Below, one piece after another: positions 14,267 to 14,762 of a DNA stretch of 14,762 nt. Positions within the stretch are counted from its first letter, which is position 1. Each line of letters starts with the position of its first letter. The stretch is from assembly GCA_031275035.1 (NCBI GenBank), contig JAISPH010000126.1, positions 1 through 14,762 on the forward strand. The letters are read 5' to 3'. The notes under the pieces are model-generated. The model was not told the origin of the DNA and ran no database searches. It worked only from the letters and a program-made list of their open reading frames with translations. A program made the position numbers and the translations under genes. The stretch is from Treponema sp. (GTDB lineage Bacteria; Spirochaetota; Spirochaetia; Treponematales; Breznakiellaceae).

Positions 14267-14390
14267 CGGATTTGAAACGAGGCGCCGTGTCCAGGCAGGT
14301 GCGCAGGACTGCGGCGCACGGATACGCCGCAAGGCGCGGAGGCGGGCTGAAGGGAGCTTGCAGGACGCAAGCGACCGGAGGCCAAATCCG
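14267..14390 (+). ncRNA. Candidate structured RNA / multi-hairpin segment
   Basis: CGGATTTG (14267-14274) pairs perfectly with CAAATCCG (14383-14390) and encloses a very G+C-rich core. The core can form GGCG-CCGTG with CACGG-CGCC (14281-14289, 14317-14328, 3-base bulge), or alternatively CGCC-GCAA-GGCG (14325-14336, a GNRA-type loop). It also has GCTTGC/GCAAGC (14356-14361, 14367-14372). The closing stem overlaps att copy 2. No open frame or known RNA family is recognised. It could be a repeat cluster rather than a transcribed RNA. Confidence 0.3.
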
Positions 14391-14405
14391 GGTTGCCCGA
14401 CCAAG
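14385..14405 (+). other. Attachment-site copy 2 (duplicated tRNA-Pro 3' end)
   Basis: A 20-of-21 match to the tRNA-Pro 3' end, 331 bp downstream. It differs by C for T, so this copy reads GACCA after the acceptor strand, restoring a CCA. No tRNA 5' half lies upstream, so it is not a second tRNA gene but an att-type duplication. Confidence 0.7.
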
Positions 14406-14413
14406 GGATCTTG

Positions 14414-14442
14414 TTGACTGACGTAAGTCTTTATATTATAAG
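14414..14442 (+). promoter_or_regulatory. Near-consensus promoter of the integrase-like frame
   Basis: TTGACT (14414-14419) and TATAAG (14437-14442) are 17 bases apart, 5/6 matches each. Predicted start is near 14449, giving a leader of about 120 nt before ATG 14570. The promoter lies nine bases beyond att copy 2. Confidence 0.6.
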
Positions 14443-14450
14443 GACTTACG
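14422..14450. promoter_or_regulatory. 29-bp palindrome over the promoter (operator or recombinase arm site)
   Basis: Arms CGTAAGTC-T-TTATA (14422-14435) and TATAA-G-GACTTACG (14437-14450) are symmetrical about 14436 with one mismatched pair. The palindrome covers the spacer, the -10 box and the start point, so a bound dimer would block transcription. Binding by a repressor or the integrase itself is inference. Confidence 0.5.
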
Positions 14451-14464
14451 GTGAACCACCTCAC

Positions 14465-14582
14465 GAGAGGCGTTCATAACCTATCGTAAACGTGCGACTG
14501 GCACATAAAACGACACATAAGATGAAGCTTATGTAGACCGTTTTCCATGCCAGGTTTACAGGAGGAGCTATGAACGCCTTTC
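14465..14582 (+). promoter_or_regulatory. Structured leader that pairs the integrase start codon
   Basis: Five nested helices: 14465-14478 with 14569-14582 (14 bp, one G-U), GTAAAC/GTTTAC (14486-14491, 14554-14559), CTGGCA/TGCCAG (14498-14503, 14548-14553), AAAACG/CGTTTT (14507-14512, 14539-14544) and ACATAAG/CTTATGT (14515-14521, 14528-14534) with a 6-nt loop. That is 39 pairs in 118 nt. The start codon 14570-14572 is inside the outer helix, and the ribosome site AGGAGG (14560-14565) sits in the adjoining internal loop, where CCT 14480-14482 can pair with it. The fold predicts translational control, or a folded DNA recombination site. Confidence 0.6.
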
Positions 14583-14647
14583 CTTTTTCTGTCTACAAGC
14601 GTTCAGACCGCCCGTTCTACTCCGTATCCTTTAAGGATGCCTCCTGA
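14570..14647 (+). pseudogene. Truncated phage-type integrase (tyrosine recombinase) N-terminus
   Basis: ATG 14570 with AGGAGG four bases upstream opens a 25-codon frame, beginning MNAFPFSVYKR and ending FKDAS before TGA. The pattern PFSVYKR...RPFYSVSFKD resembles the N-terminal arm-binding segment of integrases that I associate with treponemal genomes. This rests on pattern memory, not a search. After the stop a shifted frame reads KRLANRT, as if continuing GKRLA-type sequence, then stops again. No frame remains open through 14762. It is probably a decayed integrase. A short regulatory leader peptide is the alternative. The position just after a tRNA att duplication strongly favours a recombinase. 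Bases 14648-14762 hold nothing else I can name. Confidence 0.5.
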
Positions 14648-14762
14648 AACGGCTAGCGAACAGAACATAAAACGCCAGTGAATACATACCGCCCGGATAT
14701 TACAAATACTGAAACGGCCTTACATTCACATAGCCAGACTCCTCCCTAAAAAATGCAGATGG

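Noticed and set aside
14330..14405. Second tRNA-Pro gene
   Set aside because: Only the 3' 21 bases match. There is no D arm, no anticodon arm and no 5' acceptor strand upstream, so it is an att-type duplication.
14465..14582. Integron attC site
   Set aside because: The folded shape is suggestive, but the RYYYAAC and GTTRRRY core boxes are not found at the expected places and no IntI or cassette frame is present.
1..14762. CRISPR array
   Set aside because: No set of regularly spaced direct repeats with unique spacers was seen. The repeats in the window are dispersed palindromes.

Overview
The window looks like chromosomal DNA from a spirochete, most likely a relatively G+C-rich member of the Treponema / termite-gut treponeme group. 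This is inferred from three things: the style of the surface protein (porin-like N-terminus, FlgD-type Ig repeats, OmpA C-terminus), the CBS-SpoIIE phosphatase, and an integrase N-terminus of a kind I associate with treponemes. No database search was possible. The housekeeping genes are G+C-rich. In contrast, a stretch from about 5.4 to 6.66 kb is visibly A+T-rich and looks acquired.

Layout. Bases 1-239 hold hairpins and repeats, including one that resembles an IS200/IS605 end. Bases 240-4232 (+) encode a 1330-residue exported protein with a barrel-like domain, eight Ig-like repeats and an OmpA domain. Bases 4233-4431 hold fold-back sequence. Bases 4432-5376 (-) encode an unrecognised membrane-anchored or exported protein whose last residues come from a palindromic repeat. 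Bases 5433-6152 (-) (a SAM-methyltransferase-like protein) and 6309-6647 (+) (an XRE repressor) form a divergent A+T-rich pair.

A tight minus-strand operon follows, read from 10.47 kb down to 6.70 kb: a degenerate M20-peptidase-like protein, then glucosyl-3-phosphoglycerate synthase (GpgS), then glycerol kinase (GlpK). One junction is an ATGA overlap and the other a 2-base gap. Divergent from it are a CBS-SpoIIE/PP2C phosphatase (10574-11746) and cofactor-independent phosphoglycerate mutase GpmI (11836-13500). GpgS and GpmI both act on 3-phosphoglycerate, and GlpK makes glycerol 3-phosphate, so the middle of the window centres on three-carbon phosphate metabolism.

The right end is an integration hotspot. 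After GpmI come a terminator-like hairpin, a 140-bp MITE-like element with terminal inverted repeats and a possible 4-bp target duplication, and a long hairpin. Then comes tRNA-Pro(GGG) at 13996-14069. The last 21 bases of the tRNA locus are repeated, with one mismatch, 331 bp downstream, as expected for an attachment-site duplication. Between the copies lie a REP-like repeat, a fold-back and a multi-hairpin segment. Just beyond the second copy are a near-consensus promoter overlapped by a 29-bp palindrome and a leader of about 120 nt. The leader folds into a nested hairpin that pairs the start codon of a truncated integrase-like frame. This att/promoter/operator/structured-leader module is the most unusual item in the window.
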